Below, one piece after another: positions 54,700-63,562 of a stretch of DNA of 64,000 nt (positions within the stretch are counted from its first letter, which is position 1; the number at the start of each line of letters is the position of its first letter). The DNA comes from Bacillota bacterium. GTDB taxonomy: Bacteria > Bacillota > Bacilli > Paenibacillales > Paenibacillaceae. Below the pieces are notes generated by a model. That model was given only the letters and a program-made list of their open reading frames with translations, was not told where the DNA came from and made no database searches. The stretch spans positions 1-64,000 of the forward strand of contig JAEWJS010000004.1 of assembly GCA_023386495.1 (NCBI GenBank), given 5' to 3'. Position numbers and translations under genes: made by a program.

Positions 54700-55143
54700 A
54701 TGGCCAAGACAGTGAAGGAACTCATGTCTACCGATTGCGTAACGGCTACGACGAAGGATAATATCTATGAGCTCGCCGTGCTCATGAAGCAGCATGATAT
54801 CGGCTTCGTGCCGATCGTCGAGGGCAAGAAGCTGATCGGCGTCGTAACCGACCGCGACCTTGTCGTGCGCGGCTATGCGGAGAAGCATTCCGGATCGACT
54901 GCCGTATCCGACGTCATTACGACCGCAATCAAGACGATTCCTTCCTCGACATCCGTCGATGAAGCGGCCCGGATTATGGCCAGCAACCAGATCCGCCGGC
55001 TGCCCGTTGTAGATAACGGCGATCTGGCCGGTATCGTCTCGATCGGCGATTTAGCCGTGCGGGAAGTATTCGTTAACGAAGCAGGGGAAGCGCTGAGCGA
55101 AATTTCGGAACATACCCATCGCGAGCCTGCTGCCGTGCACTGA
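54700..55143 (+). CDS. Tandem CBS-domain protein
   Basis: A 147-residue protein made of two CBS motifs (about 5-60 and 70-125) that together form one Bateman module for adenine nucleotides. TDRDLVVRGYAE and SIGDLAVREVFV are the paired loop motifs. GAGGAGG precedes ATG 54700. It resembles stand-alone CBS proteins such as YhcV rather than AcuB, which has an ACT domain. Confidence 0.9.
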   Translation: MAKTVKELMSTDCVTATTKDNIYELAVLMKQHDIGFVPIVEGKKLIGVVTDRDLVVRGYAEKHSGSTAVSDVITTAIKTIPSSTSVDEAARIMASNQIRRLPVVDNGDLAGIVSIGDLAVREVFVNEAGEALSEISEHTHREPAAVH

Positions 55144-55284
55144 TTCCGTTGAATACGAAGCAATAATGCGGCAATGAATCATGATCGTCCTTGTCGGAGA
55201 GCGGTGCCGCTCCCGGTGAGGACGATTGTTACATAGGTAAGCTAGCGCGAGGTTGATCGGTTGGATCATGGGGAGGAATACGCA

Positions 55285-56025
55285 GTGCAGAAGAGGCGAG
55301 TCGGGCGTATGACAGCAGCCATCGGGATCGGGCTCTTATTGCCGATGTTGTTGATGGGCTGTGCCGCGCAATCCGCTCATGACGACCAGGCGGATTGGGC
55401 GGCGATCCGGCAGGCATATCCCGAGCTTGGGGAGCGGGTGCCGGAACATGCGGTCGTGAAAAGAGTGATCGACGGCGATACGTTCGAGACGGCGGCGGGC
55501 GACAAGGTAAGGCTGATCGGGGCAGATACGCCGGAGACGTTCGGCAAGGCTGAGCCATTCGGTCAAGAAGCATCGGCATACGCGAAGCGCGAGCTAACGG
55601 GAAAAGCAGTCTGGCTCTTCCGAGATGTATCGAAGACGGATCGGTATGGAAGGCTGCTTCGGTTCGCCTTCATTGAAGGCGAGCGCTTGATGTTCAATGA
55701 GCGGCTGATACGGGAAGGCTACGCGAATGTCATGACGGTCGCGCCCGATGTTACGATGGCTGATCGATTCATGAAGGCCGAGCGGGCGGCGAGACAGGAG
55801 GGCGCAGGGCTGTGGGCCGCGTCGCAGGAAGGCGAGGAGGCCGCGCCGGACGCAGGTGCGGAATCGGCTTGCGCATCGCCTGCGATCAAAGGCAACATCA
55901 ACTCGCGCGGCGATAAAATCTACCATATACCGGGCAGCAGGAGCTATGAGCAGACGAAGCCAGAAGCTTGGTTCTGCACAGAAGAAGAAGCGGTGGAAGC
56001 AGGCTACCGGGCGCCAAAAACATAG
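55285..56025 (+). CDS. Staphylococcal-nuclease-like lipoprotein
   Basis: A 246-residue secreted nuclease. The signal peptide ends in lipobox LMGC. The SNase domain (about 55-180) has VIDGDTFE, RLIGADTPET and DRYGRLLRF, carrying the catalytic Arg-Glu-Arg-type set. The C-terminal 50 residues (ASPAIKGNINSRGDKIYHIP, then WFCTEEEAVEAGYRAPK) form the small domain often attached to these enzymes. GTG 55285 has GGGAGGA seven bases upstream. Confidence 0.9.
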   Translation: MQKRRVGRMTAAIGIGLLLPMLLMGCAAQSAHDDQADWAAIRQAYPELGERVPEHAVVKRVIDGDTFETAAGDKVRLIGADTPETFGKAEPFGQEASAYAKRELTGKAVWLFRDVSKTDRYGRLLRFAFIEGERLMFNERLIREGYANVMTVAPDVTMADRFMKAERAARQEGAGLWAASQEGEEAAPDAGAESACASPAIKGNINSRGDKIYHIPGSRSYEQTKPEAWFCTEEEAVEAGYRAPKT

Positions 56026-56036
56026 TACGAGGCAGG

Positions 56037-56074
56037 AGGCCGCCGACGATCGCAGCGATTGTCGGCGGCCTTCC
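56037..56074 (+). terminator. Terminator of the nuclease gene
   Basis: AGGCCGCCGAC/GTCGGCGGCCT stem with further pairing inside, then TCCTC. Confidence 0.7.
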
Positions 56075-56148
56075 TCTGCAGTCGGACGGCATAATTCGCG
56101 GCGATTGGATTCATACTGATACCAAATCGATGCAAGGGAGCGTATGCC

Positions 56149-57858
56149 ATGTTGACATGGGATGGACCGCTGATCGTACAGGCGGATTGCACGGTGCTGC
56201 TGGACGAGCGGCATCCCGCCGCGCATGAAGCGAGGGAGCGGCTCAGCCGGTTCGCCGACCTGGTCAAGCGGCCCGGCGATCTGCATACCTATCAGATCTC
56301 GCCGATGTCCGTGTGGAATGCCGCATCCTCCGGCATGGGAGCAGAAGCAATGACGGATTGTCTGCAGCGCTACAGTCGATATGACGTGCCGGGCAGCCTG
56401 CTGGACCGCATTAACCGGTTAACGGAGCGGTACGGCAAGGCGAGGCTGATCCCATGGCAGGACGGACTGGCTCTCGTATCGGACGATCCGTCGATCGCGG
56501 AGGAATTGGGCGGATTGTCGATCGGCAGCGCAATAACGGACCCGGCGCTAGGGAACGGGCAGGGATGGCGGGTTGAAGCAGAGCGACGGGGCGATCTGAA
56601 GCGAGAGCTCATTCGTCGAGGCATTCCCGTGCTCGACATGGCAGGCTATCACCAGGGCGAAGCGCTGCCCATCGCGCTTCGCACGCGGACGAAGAGCGGG
56701 CGGCCGTTCGCGCCGCGGGATTATCAAGAGCAGGCGGCAGAGCTGTTCTACCGCGACGGTACCGCGCATGGCGGCAGCGGCGTGCTCGTGCTGCCATGCG
56801 GAGCGGGCAAGACGATCGTAGGGTTATGCGCGCTTGCGCGCTTGAGCTGCGCCGCGCTTATCCTAACTTCCAATGTCACCTCCGTGAAGCAGTGGAGGAA
56901 TGAGCTGTTGGACAAGACCACGCTGACCGAGGCGGAAGTCGGCGAATATGCGGGCTCGGAACGGGACGTGAAGCCGGTGACGATCGCTACCTATCAGATC
57001 ATGACGCACCGCGGTGCGAAGACGGATGCATACCGGCATATGAAGCTGTTCGGCGAACGGGACTGGGGACTGATTATCTACGACGAGGTCCACCTGCTCC
57101 CTGCGCCGGTATTTCGCATGACGGCGGGCATTCAAGCGACACGCAGACTCGGCTTGACGGCCACGCTAGTGCGCGAGGACGGCCGGGAAGAGGATGTCTT
57201 CTCGCTAATCGGTCCGAAGCGGTACGATCTCCCATGGCGCACGTTAGAGGCCAAGGGCTGGATTGCGGCCGTGACCTGCGCGGAAATCCGCGTGCCGCTG
57301 ACAGGCGCGGCAGCCGAACGGTACCATAAGGCCGAGCAGCGCGCCAAGGGCAGGCTGGCGGCGGAGAACCCGGGCAAATCCGAGATCGTGGAAGAGCTGC
57401 TGCGCCTGCATCGCGGCAGGCAGGTGCTCGTCATCGGCCAATACCTCACGCAGCTCAAGCGGCTTGCCGCACAATTCGAAGCGCCGCTCATCACAGGCGA
57501 GACGCCTCATGATGAGCGAGAGCGCGTGTTCGGACGCTTCAAGACAGGCGAGCACCGGCTGCTCATCGTCTCGAAGGTGGCGAACTTCGCTGTCGACCTG
57601 CCGGACGCGGCCGTAGCCATTCAGGTGTCGGGCAGCTTCGGTTCCAGGCAAGAGGAAGCGCAGCGGATCGGCCGGATTCTGCGTCCGAAGGCGGGCGACA
57701 ATGCCGCATGGTTCTATACGCTGGTGTCGGAAGGAACGGCTGAGACCGATTATGCCCGCAAACGCCAGCTGTTCCTCACGGAGCAGGGCTACGAGTACCA
57801 ATTGATCCGGAGAGGCGGGACGGATCGAGCCAGAACGAAGGAGGCGTCCTCGGAGTGA
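56149..57858 (+). CDS. XPB/Ssl2-like DNA repair helicase
   Basis: A 569-residue superfamily 2 helicase. The N-terminal XPB-like domain (1-180) is followed by helicase motifs: Q-region FAPRDYQEQAAELF, Walker A LPCGAGKT, motif II YDEVH, motif III LTATLVRED, and in the second RecA domain motif V with VANFAVDLPDAAVAIQ and motif VI QEEAQRIGRILRPK. Bacterial XPB occurs mainly in Actinobacteria and some Firmicutes. Its stop overlaps the start of the next gene by four bases. Confidence 0.9.
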   Translation: MLTWDGPLIVQADCTVLLDERHPAAHEARERLSRFADLVKRPGDLHTYQISPMSVWNAASSGMGAEAMTDCLQRYSRYDVPGSLLDRINRLTERYGKARLIPWQDGLALVSDDPSIAEELGGLSIGSAITDPALGNGQGWRVEAERRGDLKRELIRRGIPVLDMAGYHQGEALPIALRTRTKSGRPFAPRDYQEQAAELFYRDGTAHGGSGVLVLPCGAGKTIVGLCALARLSCAALILTSNVTSVKQWRNELLDKTTLTEAEVGEYAGSERDVKPVTIATYQIMTHRGAKTDAYRHMKLFGERDWGLIIYDEVHLLPAPVFRMTAGIQATRRLGLTATLVREDGREEDVFSLIGPKRYDLPWRTLEAKGWIAAVTCAEIRVPLTGAAAERYHKAEQRAKGRLAAENPGKSEIVEELLRLHRGRQVLVIGQYLTQLKRLAAQFEAPLITGETPHDERERVFGRFKTGEHRLLIVSKVANFAVDLPDAAVAIQVSGSFGSRQEEAQRIGRILRPKAGDNAAWFYTLVSEGTAETDYARKRQLFLTEQGYEYQLIRRGGTDRARTKEASSE

Positions 57859-59642
57859 GAACGAGCGAATTGGCCGCCATGCTGCCCGATGCCGAATTGA
57901 GGAGGCTGAACGAATCGTCGGCTTGGAGGAACGGCGTAGCGGCAGTAGCTTGGCAGGAGGCGGCAGCCTCCCCGCGAAGCATACGGCATGCTTATTCACG
58001 GCTGCCGGAGGAGGCAAGGGCAGTGTTGGCGGTTCTATTAAGGCGCTATGGCTCCGGCCCGTTCGAGGAAGAGCAGCTAGCAGCCGCTGCCGGCAAGGAG
58101 CTGCTCCGTGAAGCCGAGATGCGCCGCGGGCTGTCGCAGCTGCGCGAGGCAGGCATTGTATTCACGCTGCGCAAAGCTTGGGGAGACCGCATGCATTTTA
58201 TTCCGCAGGATGCCTTCGCAAGCTGGCTCGATGCCGTGTATCCTGCGCAATTGGTGCCGGCAGAAGCAGAAGGCGAGCGCTCCGTTCGGCTGGAGGGAGG
58301 CTATCGATTCCCGTTCAGTCTGCAGCTGCTTCATGGTCTCGCTGCGCTGGCGCAGGCAGGGCTGCAGCTGACGAGCCGCGGCGTCCTCCCCAAACGGACC
58401 GCAATGGCCGTGCTGCGCCGACTGGAACTTCAGGCAAGCGAGCTCGAAGAGCTTCATGTCCGTACGCCTGAACACGATGAGGCGCCTTACGAGCGGCCGC
58501 TGACCGTCATGCTCGATGCGGCCATCGCGTTAGGCTTGCTCCGAATAGACCCGAAGGCAGGTGCCATGCGCTTCCATAAGGACCGCCTGTCGGATTGGCT
58601 GGCATGCCGAGCGGAAGCGCGAGAGAGCGAGCTGTATGCGTTCATGTTCGATCGGTATGCGGCTTATGATTCGCGCTTCAGCCACGCGGCGGCCGCGCTT
58701 GCCGTGCTGCCATGCGGCGCGTGGTACTTGACGGACCGTCTCGACGCTTGGCTGCAATCGCTAGATGCTGAAGGAGCAGGCAGGTGGAGAGGCTGGGCAA
58801 ACGCGTTGTGCGGCCTCGGATGGCTGCAGCGGGGCAGGACGCCGGACGGCAGAGAAGCGGTTCGGTGGACGATGGAGCCGGCGCCATCCGATCTGTCGGG
58901 CGCACGCGCATCCAACGGGCCTGGGCTGCTGCGCTTCCTGCCCGGCGGCGACATGATCGCCCCGCCGGACTTGGATTACCGGCTTCGCTGGGAATTGGAG
59001 CGGTTGGCTTCGCCCGCTTCGCCGGGTCCGATGATGCTCTATCGGTGCAGCGGCCGTACCGTGATGCGCTTCATGAAGCACGGGGGCACGCGCGAGGAGG
59101 CGGGAAGGCTTGTGCGCGAAGCATCGGGCTGCGCCATGCCCGACGACTTGAGCGGCATGCTGGACAATTGGACGGAAGAGGGGGCGCACGGCGGATCGGC
59201 CGCACCGGCGAAGGATTCGCCGAGCGGTGATTGGCCGATTGCGACGAGAAGCAGTTCGGCGGCGTCTGCTGTACGGGCGTTACGAGAGCTGGGTCTGGTA
59301 GAGCCGCCGTTCGCGCCGCATCTGTATAAGCTCGACTATGACATGCCGGATCATAAGCCTGCCGTACGCGAGGCGCTGAACCGAATTCCTGCTTCCTGGT
59401 TGAAGCAGTTGCGCGAGTATCACCCCACGACCCGGAGAGAGATGCTGAAGCAAGCGATTGCTCTGGGTGCGGCGGTCCGCATCGAGCGTGAAGGAACGCT
59501 GTGCGAATTTCTCCCAAGCGCAATCGAGGAATCAGGCCAAGAATGGCGCGTCCGCGGCATGGTAAGGCTGGAATCGGGCAGCATGCCGATGTGCTTGACG
59601 CCGGATATGTGGACAGGGATGCAATTGCACGTCATGGAGTGA
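57855..59642 (+). CDS. Partner protein with XPB-associated (Helicase_C_3) domain
   Basis: A 595-residue protein from GTG 57855 overlapping the helicase stop (GTGA). No helicase or nuclease motifs are seen. Winged-helix-like segments occupy the N-terminal part (LPEEARAVLAVLLRRYG, RGLSQLREAGIVF), and residues 370-590 read like the Helicase_C_3/XPB N-terminal module (LLRFLPGGDMIAPPDLDY, YRCSGRTVMRFMKHGG, LREYHPTTRREMLKQAI). The helicase-partner pairing is seen in other bacteria that have XPB. The partner probably regulates or targets the helicase. Confidence 0.75.
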   Translation: MRTSELAAMLPDAELRRLNESSAWRNGVAAVAWQEAAASPRSIRHAYSRLPEEARAVLAVLLRRYGSGPFEEEQLAAAAGKELLREAEMRRGLSQLREAGIVFTLRKAWGDRMHFIPQDAFASWLDAVYPAQLVPAEAEGERSVRLEGGYRFPFSLQLLHGLAALAQAGLQLTSRGVLPKRTAMAVLRRLELQASELEELHVRTPEHDEAPYERPLTVMLDAAIALGLLRIDPKAGAMRFHKDRLSDWLACRAEARESELYAFMFDRYAAYDSRFSHAAAALAVLPCGAWYLTDRLDAWLQSLDAEGAGRWRGWANALCGLGWLQRGRTPDGREAVRWTMEPAPSDLSGARASNGPGLLRFLPGGDMIAPPDLDYRLRWELERLASPASPGPMMLYRCSGRTVMRFMKHGGTREEAGRLVREASGCAMPDDLSGMLDNWTEEGAHGGSAAPAKDSPSGDWPIATRSSSAASAVRALRELGLVEPPFAPHLYKLDYDMPDHKPAVREALNRIPASWLKQLREYHPTTRREMLKQAIALGAAVRIEREGTLCEFLPSAIEESGQEWRVRGMVRLESGSMPMCLTPDMWTGMQLHVME

Positions 59643-59726
59643 GCAGATCGGCCATACAATTCCGGCTCTATTTTTTCCGCGATTCGTGTTATGATAGATG
59701 GTAAGACCAAAGACAGGGGTGAGCGG

Positions 59727-60218
59727 ATGGCAGTATCGGCTAGAACAATGGATGCCCGCGAGCATCTGATAGCAGCTGAAACGCAGAGCCCGATCGATAT
59801 GGCAAGCTTGATAACCGCTGCCTACGAATTGGGTGACATGATCAATCGCTCGGCGGATACCGCCGATTACGAATATTGGAAGGCAGAAGTTGAACGCAGC
59901 GACGAAGTGAAGCAGCTCGTGAAGAAGTTCGGCAAGGCGAAGGAGAAGTTCGAGGACTGCCAGCGGTTCGGGCGATTCCATCCGGATTATCACGCGGCCA
60001 AGGACGAGATCACCGCGATCCAGCGGGAATTGGACGAACATACTTGCGTCCAGCGATTCAAGCAGGCGGAGCAGGCCGTGGACGAGCTGCTTCATGAAGT
60101 GTCCAGCTTGATCGCGCGCGCGGTATCCGAGGATATCAAGGTGCCCGCGAACGAATCATCAGGCGGGGGCTGCGGAAGCGGCGGTTCATGCGGCTGCGGA
60201 AGCGGCGGCTGCGGCTAG
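59727..60218 (+). CDS. ylbF: YlbF (RicF) protein with Cys-rich tail
   Basis: A 163-residue YlbF/YmcA-family protein. The helical core (about 25-130: MASLITAAYELGDMINRS, YWKAEVERSDEVKQLVKKFG, FHPDYHAAKDEI) is followed by a Gly/Ser/Cys tail with four cysteines (CGSGGSCGCGSGGC). In Bacillus, RicF joins RicA and RicT to stimulate RNase Y-dependent mRNA processing, and the complex holds Fe-S clusters. The tail fits that. It is followed by ylbG, as in Bacillus. Confidence 0.88.
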   Translation: MAVSARTMDAREHLIAAETQSPIDMASLITAAYELGDMINRSADTADYEYWKAEVERSDEVKQLVKKFGKAKEKFEDCQRFGRFHPDYHAAKDEITAIQRELDEHTCVQRFKQAEQAVDELLHEVSSLIARAVSEDIKVPANESSGGGCGSGGSCGCGSGGCG

Positions 60219-60276
60219 GCCGCAGCTTAGGCCGCTCCTCGAATCGGCGACGCCGGACTACGACGGGAGGACGAAG

Positions 60277-60618
60277 ATGGAACAAATGGAGCAGATGGAG
60301 CAGATGGAACAACGGGATCAGCTTTCGGAGAAGGACGTGCCCTTCATGCCGCCGCTGTTCGCGGAGCGTGTCGGGTATATCGTATGGGTCAGCGATCTGA
60401 AGGCGGCGCGGAATCTGGATAAATACGGCTCCGTTCATTACATGTCGCGCAAGATGCATTATGTCGTCATCTATATGAATGCCAGCCGAGCGGAAGATAC
60501 GATTCGCAACATTCAGAGGCTTCCGTACGTCAAGAAGGTTGAACGATCGTACAGAGGCGAGATCAAGACGGAATATACGAAGAACGTGCCGGATAAGACG
60601 AGATTTTACAGCTTATAG
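60277..60618 (+). CDS. ylbG: YlbG (DUF2129) protein
   Basis: A 113-residue protein: VGYIVWVSDLKAARNLDKYG, HYMSRKMHYVVIYMN and IQRLPYVKKVERSYR match DUF2129. The N-terminus is four MEQ units encoded by nine-base repeats, so several in-frame ATG codons (60277, 60289, 60298, 60307 region) compete as starts; the family core begins only near residue 22. The rsmD and coaD genes that follow in Bacillus are absent. Confidence 0.88.
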   Translation: MEQMEQMEQMEQRDQLSEKDVPFMPPLFAERVGYIVWVSDLKAARNLDKYGSVHYMSRKMHYVVIYMNASRAEDTIRNIQRLPYVKKVERSYRGEIKTEYTKNVPDKTRFYSL

Positions 60619-60699
60619 AATTTGTAAGTAAGCGGCGAATCGTGTCGAAATCGGGTTGTTCCAATTGTTGGGAAATATGGTTGGACTTTAATTTATTGG

Positions 60700-60727
60700 T
60701 TGAATATTTGGGCATTCATGTTAGAAT
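60700..60727 (+). promoter_or_regulatory. Promoter of the 60778 gene
   Basis: TTGAAT (60700-60705) and TAGAAT (60722-60727) with a 16-base spacer, in an AT-rich gap. Confidence 0.5.
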
Positions 60728-60777
60728 ATGAGGACAACTAGTTAGATAGACCTGCTTCTTTCGGAGGTGAACCTGCG

Positions 60778-61215
60778 ATGAAGGACAAGACGACGGAAAG
60801 ATGGAGCACATACGAGTCGTTTCATGTCGAGCTTGGCGATAAGAGGGTTGCGGACATCGTCATCACGAACCATGCTCGGAGCAGGTGGACGGACCGGATT
60901 GAGAGTGAGAAGACAGGCTTCGAAGATATTGCCGAATATTTATGGGAATGCTTGAAGCAAGGCAGGATCGAACCGTACTATCGGAACGAGCAGGACGTCT
61001 ATCTTATCGACGACGACCTCGTATTCGTAGCCGAATTTTCCAACTTGCCGGGGGAGACCGATCTCGTCGGTAATCCGCTCCATAAGATGATCATCGTTAC
61101 CTTTCTCGGAAGAATGTCCGAGACGATCGAGCTGCGCGATCTGAAGTCGTACTATTCCTGGCTGCGCCATTCCAGGCGAATGACGCTCATCAAGAATAGC
61201 CGCAAGCGCAAGTAA
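60778..61215 (+). CDS. Conserved hypothetical protein
   Basis: A 145-residue soluble protein with a clear ribosome binding site (GGAGGTGA) and its own promoter and terminator. Segments NHARSRWTDRIES and HKMIIVTFLGRMSETIELRDL suggest a mixed alpha/beta fold; the first recalls RelE- or phage-type DUF proteins but not convincingly. The C-terminal tail is strongly basic. No family is assigned. Confidence 0.65.
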   Translation: MKDKTTERWSTYESFHVELGDKRVADIVITNHARSRWTDRIESEKTGFEDIAEYLWECLKQGRIEPYYRNEQDVYLIDDDLVFVAEFSNLPGETDLVGNPLHKMIIVTFLGRMSETIELRDLKSYYSWLRHSRRMTLIKNSRKRK

Positions 61216-61232
61216 CCATCATAGCCATGACG

Positions 61233-61258
61233 AACACATGCCGAGGCATGTGTTTTTT
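61233..61258 (+). terminator. Intrinsic terminator
   Basis: AACACATGC/GCATGTGTT stem followed by T5, between the hypothetical and the LysR genes. Confidence 0.85.
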
Positions 61259-61300
61259 GTTATACTTTGGATTAAGATGAAGAAAGGTCGTGAATCGGTT

Positions 61301-62212
61301 ATGGCACTGAACTTCCATCAGTTGCATATTTTCTATACGGTTGCGGAGCGGGGCAGCTTCTCGGCCGCAGCACAAGCGCTCCATATGACGCAGCCGGCGG
61401 TGACGATGCAGGTGCAATCGCTCGAGGATTACTTCGGCACCAAGCTGCTGCTGCGCTCGACGAAGCGGATCGAGCTGACGGAAGCGGGCCGGGCGTTAAT
61501 GCCTTTCGCCCAATCCTCGATCGAGCTGATCCGGGAGACGGATGCCGCCATGTCCAAATTTACGAGCCAGCTGAAGGGAAGGCTGCAGCTCGGCGCAAGC
61601 TTGACGATCGGCGAATATATTCTGCCGAGGCTGCTGGGACCCTTCGGCCAGGAGTACCCGCATATCTCGATCAGCATGAAGGTCATGAACACGGCGCAGA
61701 TCATGGAAGAAATCGTCAACCATCAGCTGAACTTCGGCCTGGTGGAAGCGCCGGTCAATCACCCCGACATGCATATGGAAGCGGTGATGAGCGATGAACT
61801 GAAGCTGATCGTCGCTTCCTCGCATCCGTTGGCAGAGGCGAAGGATGTGACGCTCGAGGAGGCGCTGTCCTATCCGTTCGTGCTGCGCGAGCAAGGCTCC
61901 GGCACGAGGCTCGTCATGGAGGAGCTGCTGCGCGGGAGGCAGATCGATCCGGCCAAGCTGGATATCGTCATGGAGCTGGGCAGCACGGGGGCCGTCAAAT
62001 CAGCGGTAGAAGCAGGCGTGGGCATCTCCTTCGTATCTGCTTCGTCGGTGAAGCATGAAGTCGCGCTCGGCCTCATCCGCATGGTGCCGATCTCCGATGC
62101 CCGCTTCAAGCGGGAGTTCTACTCCATCTACTTGAAGTCGGCGCTGCTGCCGATCTCTGCCGTAACCTTCCTGACATTCTTGAGAGAGAGGGATCTGCAG
62201 CAATGGCTATAA
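61301..62212 (+). CDS. LysR-family transcription regulator
   Basis: A 303-residue LTTR. The winged HTH is at 1-60 (FHQLHIFYTVAERGSFSAAAQ, TQPAVTMQVQSLEDYFG). A CysB/CbbR-like effector domain (90-295) has GASLTIGEYILPRLL and LREQGSGTRLVMEELL. It resembles the CbbR/YwfK-like branch with GSGTR. It overlaps the PHP gene by ten bases, so the two are co-transcribed; regulators of this kind often also act elsewhere. ATG 61277 is another possible start. Confidence 0.9.
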   Translation: MALNFHQLHIFYTVAERGSFSAAAQALHMTQPAVTMQVQSLEDYFGTKLLLRSTKRIELTEAGRALMPFAQSSIELIRETDAAMSKFTSQLKGRLQLGASLTIGEYILPRLLGPFGQEYPHISISMKVMNTAQIMEEIVNHQLNFGLVEAPVNHPDMHMEAVMSDELKLIVASSHPLAEAKDVTLEEALSYPFVLREQGSGTRLVMEELLRGRQIDPAKLDIVMELGSTGAVKSAVEAGVGISFVSASSVKHEVALGLIRMVPISDARFKREFYSIYLKSALLPISAVTFLTFLRERDLQQWL

Positions 62213-63081
62213 CAGGAGAGGGGCGCGCGGATCTTCATACGCATACGCATGCCTCGGACGGAACGGGCGCACCGTCGGACAACGTGCGCTTGGCTCGCGA
62301 GGCCGGACTGGCGGCGATTGCGATCACCGATCACGACACGGTCGCCGGCATCTCCGAAGCAATCGCAGCTGGCGAGCAGCATGGCGTGCAGGTCGTGCCA
62401 GGCGTAGAGCTCAGCACGGTGGCGGAAGGGGCCGACATTCATATTCTCGGCTATTGGATCGATTGGGCGGACGAGGAGTGGCTCGACCGGCTGCGCAAGC
62501 AGCGCGATACGCGGGGCGTACGCAATGAGATGATCGTCGCGCGGCTATGCGAACTGGGGCTGCCGATCACGATGGACGAAGTGCTCGAGGAAGCGGGGCG
62601 CGGCGGGCATGGCGACAGATCCGTCGGCCGGCCGCATCTGGCAGGCGTACTGGTGCGCAAGGGCTATGTCGCGACGATGACCGAGGCGTTCGACCGCTTC
62701 TTGGGGTCGGACGGTGCGGCGTACGTCAATCCGCCGCGGTTGTCGCCGTTCGAGGCGCTGACTTGGATCCACGAGGCCGGCGGCGCTGCCGTCATTGCGC
62801 ACCCTGGCCTGTACGGCCGAGACGCGCTCGTCGAGCAGCTGCTCGCAGCAGGAGCGGACGGCATCGAAGTGTACCATTCCGACCATGGCCCGGAAGAGGA
62901 AGCGCGCTATGGCGAGCTCGCCCGCCGTTACGGCGTCATCGCGACCGGCGGCTCGGATTATCACGGGGTGCGGAACGGCGTCGTGTTCCACGGTGATGTC
63001 GGAAGCCGGACGGTCGATGCGGCGGTGGTCGAGCAGCTGAGGCAGGCAGGAGTGAAGCGGCGGAACGGCGGCAAGGCGTAA
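62203..63081 (+). CDS. PHP-domain phosphoesterase (YciV/RNase AM-like)
   Basis: A 292-residue metal-dependent hydrolase. Metal ligands are in DLHTHTHASDG, ITDHDT, PGVELST, AHPGLYGR and the final SDYHG. The insertion between residues 100 and 180 matches YciV/TrpH-type proteins, which act as 3',5'-nucleotide bisphosphate phosphatases or 5'-3' exonucleases on short RNA. The activity is inferred from the family. It ends in a long non-coding stretch. Confidence 0.9.
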   Translation: MAITGEGRADLHTHTHASDGTGAPSDNVRLAREAGLAAIAITDHDTVAGISEAIAAGEQHGVQVVPGVELSTVAEGADIHILGYWIDWADEEWLDRLRKQRDTRGVRNEMIVARLCELGLPITMDEVLEEAGRGGHGDRSVGRPHLAGVLVRKGYVATMTEAFDRFLGSDGAAYVNPPRLSPFEALTWIHEAGGAAVIAHPGLYGRDALVEQLLAAGADGIEVYHSDHGPEEEARYGELARRYGVIATGGSDYHGVRNGVVFHGDVGSRTVDAAVVEQLRQAGVKRRNGGKA

Positions 63082-63351
63082 TCGGGTGGCGATCCCGAGA
63101 TGCACGGCGGTGCCGCGAGTGTGCTGCGCAACGAGCTTGACGGTTAAGTGCCGAAAGCTCGACAAGGTGCCGCGATGCCGATAACGGATCGAGATATCCG
63201 GAACGTCCCGCGATCCGGACAACGTTCTGAGATACCGACCGGGAACGGCCGCAAGCTCGACAAAGAGCTGTGTTACTGGCATGTGTGCGTAGGTAACTGC
63301 AATTCCTACCGCTATTCGTGCGTGTTTCGCATATTCGGCTGATTAGTGTAT

Positions 63352-63468
63352 AAAAGTACCATTATATCCGCCTGAAACAGGCATTTTGGCAAGATGGCCT
63401 CAAATAACTGCAGGTTTTACCACTAATCGCGGGAAAATCCTAAAACCTTAATAATTAGTTGTACTTTT
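63352..63468. repeat. AT-rich element with terminal inverted repeats (MITE-like candidate)
   Basis: AAAAGTAC (63352-63359) and GTACTTTT (63461-63468) frame a segment with further dyads: GCCTG-AAA-CAGGC (63370-63382) and GGTTTTA/TAAAACC (63413-63419, 63441-63447). Base composition differs from its surroundings. Only one copy is seen here. Confidence 0.45.
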
Positions 63469-63504
63469 TGACCTTGTTGTTCTTCGGCTAGTTGCCAGAT
63501 CGAG

Positions 63505-63556
63505 AAAAGGCTGCGCCCGGATAGCAGAACCATCTGCTTCCGGCCGCAGCCTTTTT
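63505..63556. terminator. Terminator of the rqcH-like gene
   Basis: AAAAGGCTGCG/CGCAGCCTTTT with an inner stem; T-runs on both strands. Confidence 0.8.
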
Positions 63557-63562
63557 GTTTTC

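Larger units (their letters stand above)
63082..63562. other. Long intergenic region with AT-rich palindromic segment
   Basis: No convincing gene is present. The first 260 bases are GC-rich and look like ordinary non-coding or decayed sequence, with AAGCTCGACAA occurring twice. Bases 63340-63475 are sharply AT-richer (see separate entry). The terminator of the rqcH-like gene closes the region. Confidence 0.6.

Noticed and set aside
54700..55143. AcuB displaced from the acu operon
   Set aside because: The protein has two CBS motifs but no ACT domain and is 15 kb away from acuA and acuC.
63082..63340. A short gene in the GC-rich part of the last intergenic region
   Set aside because: Only a 64-codon frame without ribosome binding site or recognisable product is present.
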